The notes under the pieces: generated by a model | Seen by the model: the letters and a program-made list of their open reading frames with translations, nothing else | What the model was told of the DNA's origin: nothing | Database searches by the model: none | In this document: positions 4,996 through 5,009 of the stretch, piece after piece | Numbering within the stretch: position 1 is the stretch's first letter | How the letters are laid out: each line of letters begins with the position of its first letter | Assembly: GCA_964346495.1 (NCBI GenBank) | Contig: CAYFUW010000107.1 | Span: 1 to 5,009, forward strand | Length of the DNA: 5,009 nt | Direction of reading: 5' to 3' | Source: JBGZFC01 sp964346495 | GTDB lineage: Bacteria > Bacteroidota > Bacteroidia > Bacteroidales > Dysgonomonadaceae | Program-made: the position numbers and the translations under genes

Positions 4996-5009
4996 TCTGT
5001 GTTCTGTGT
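4996..5009 (+). repeat. Heptad pair TCTGTGT, running off the window end
   Basis: Two perfect TCTGTGT units (4996-5002 and 5003-5009) end exactly at the window edge, so the array may continue beyond it. With only two units visible the call is tentative, but the 7-bp period agrees with the other arrays. Confidence 0.5.

Overview
The window (about 5 kb, AT-rich) most likely comes from a member of the Bacteroidota, probably Bacteroidales. The evidence is a fused Fkp-type fucokinase/guanylyltransferase, a GDP-L-fucose synthase with the longer internal segment I associate with this phylum, a GxxExxY protein, A/T-rich start-site contexts mostly lacking Shine-Dalgarno sequences, and intergenic repeats of a style I know from Bacteroidota genomes. 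This assignment is inference from gene content; no rRNA or other taxonomic marker is present.

Layout, left to right. Positions 1-373 are non-coding and built almost entirely of short repeats: several arrays with a 7-bp period but unrelated unit sequences, a small hairpin element, a G/C-block inverted repeat and a 17-bp palindrome just before the first gene. Positions 374-3229 encode Fkp, which makes GDP-L-fucose from free L-fucose (salvage). Positions 3263-3740 form a compact cassette: a 127-residue GxxExxY protein with a PD-(D/E)XK-like core, bracketed by imperfect inverted repeats. Positions 3756-4823 encode GDP-L-fucose synthase (Fcl/WcaG), the last enzyme of the de novo route. Positions 4824-5009 are again repeats: heptad arrays and a second copy of the hairpin element.

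Fkp and Fcl act on different precursors but give the same product, GDP-L-fucose, the donor for fucosylating capsule polysaccharides and surface glycoproteins. All three genes are on the + strand and may be co-transcribed, although the GxxExxY cassette lies between the two fucose genes and looks like an insertion. The Fcl substrate is made by Gmd, which is not in this window. All three coding regions appear intact.

The least explained signal is the non-coding DNA: at least six arrays on both flanks of the fucose genes share an exact 7-bp period while using different unit sequences, and two hairpin copies differ by compensatory base-pair changes.
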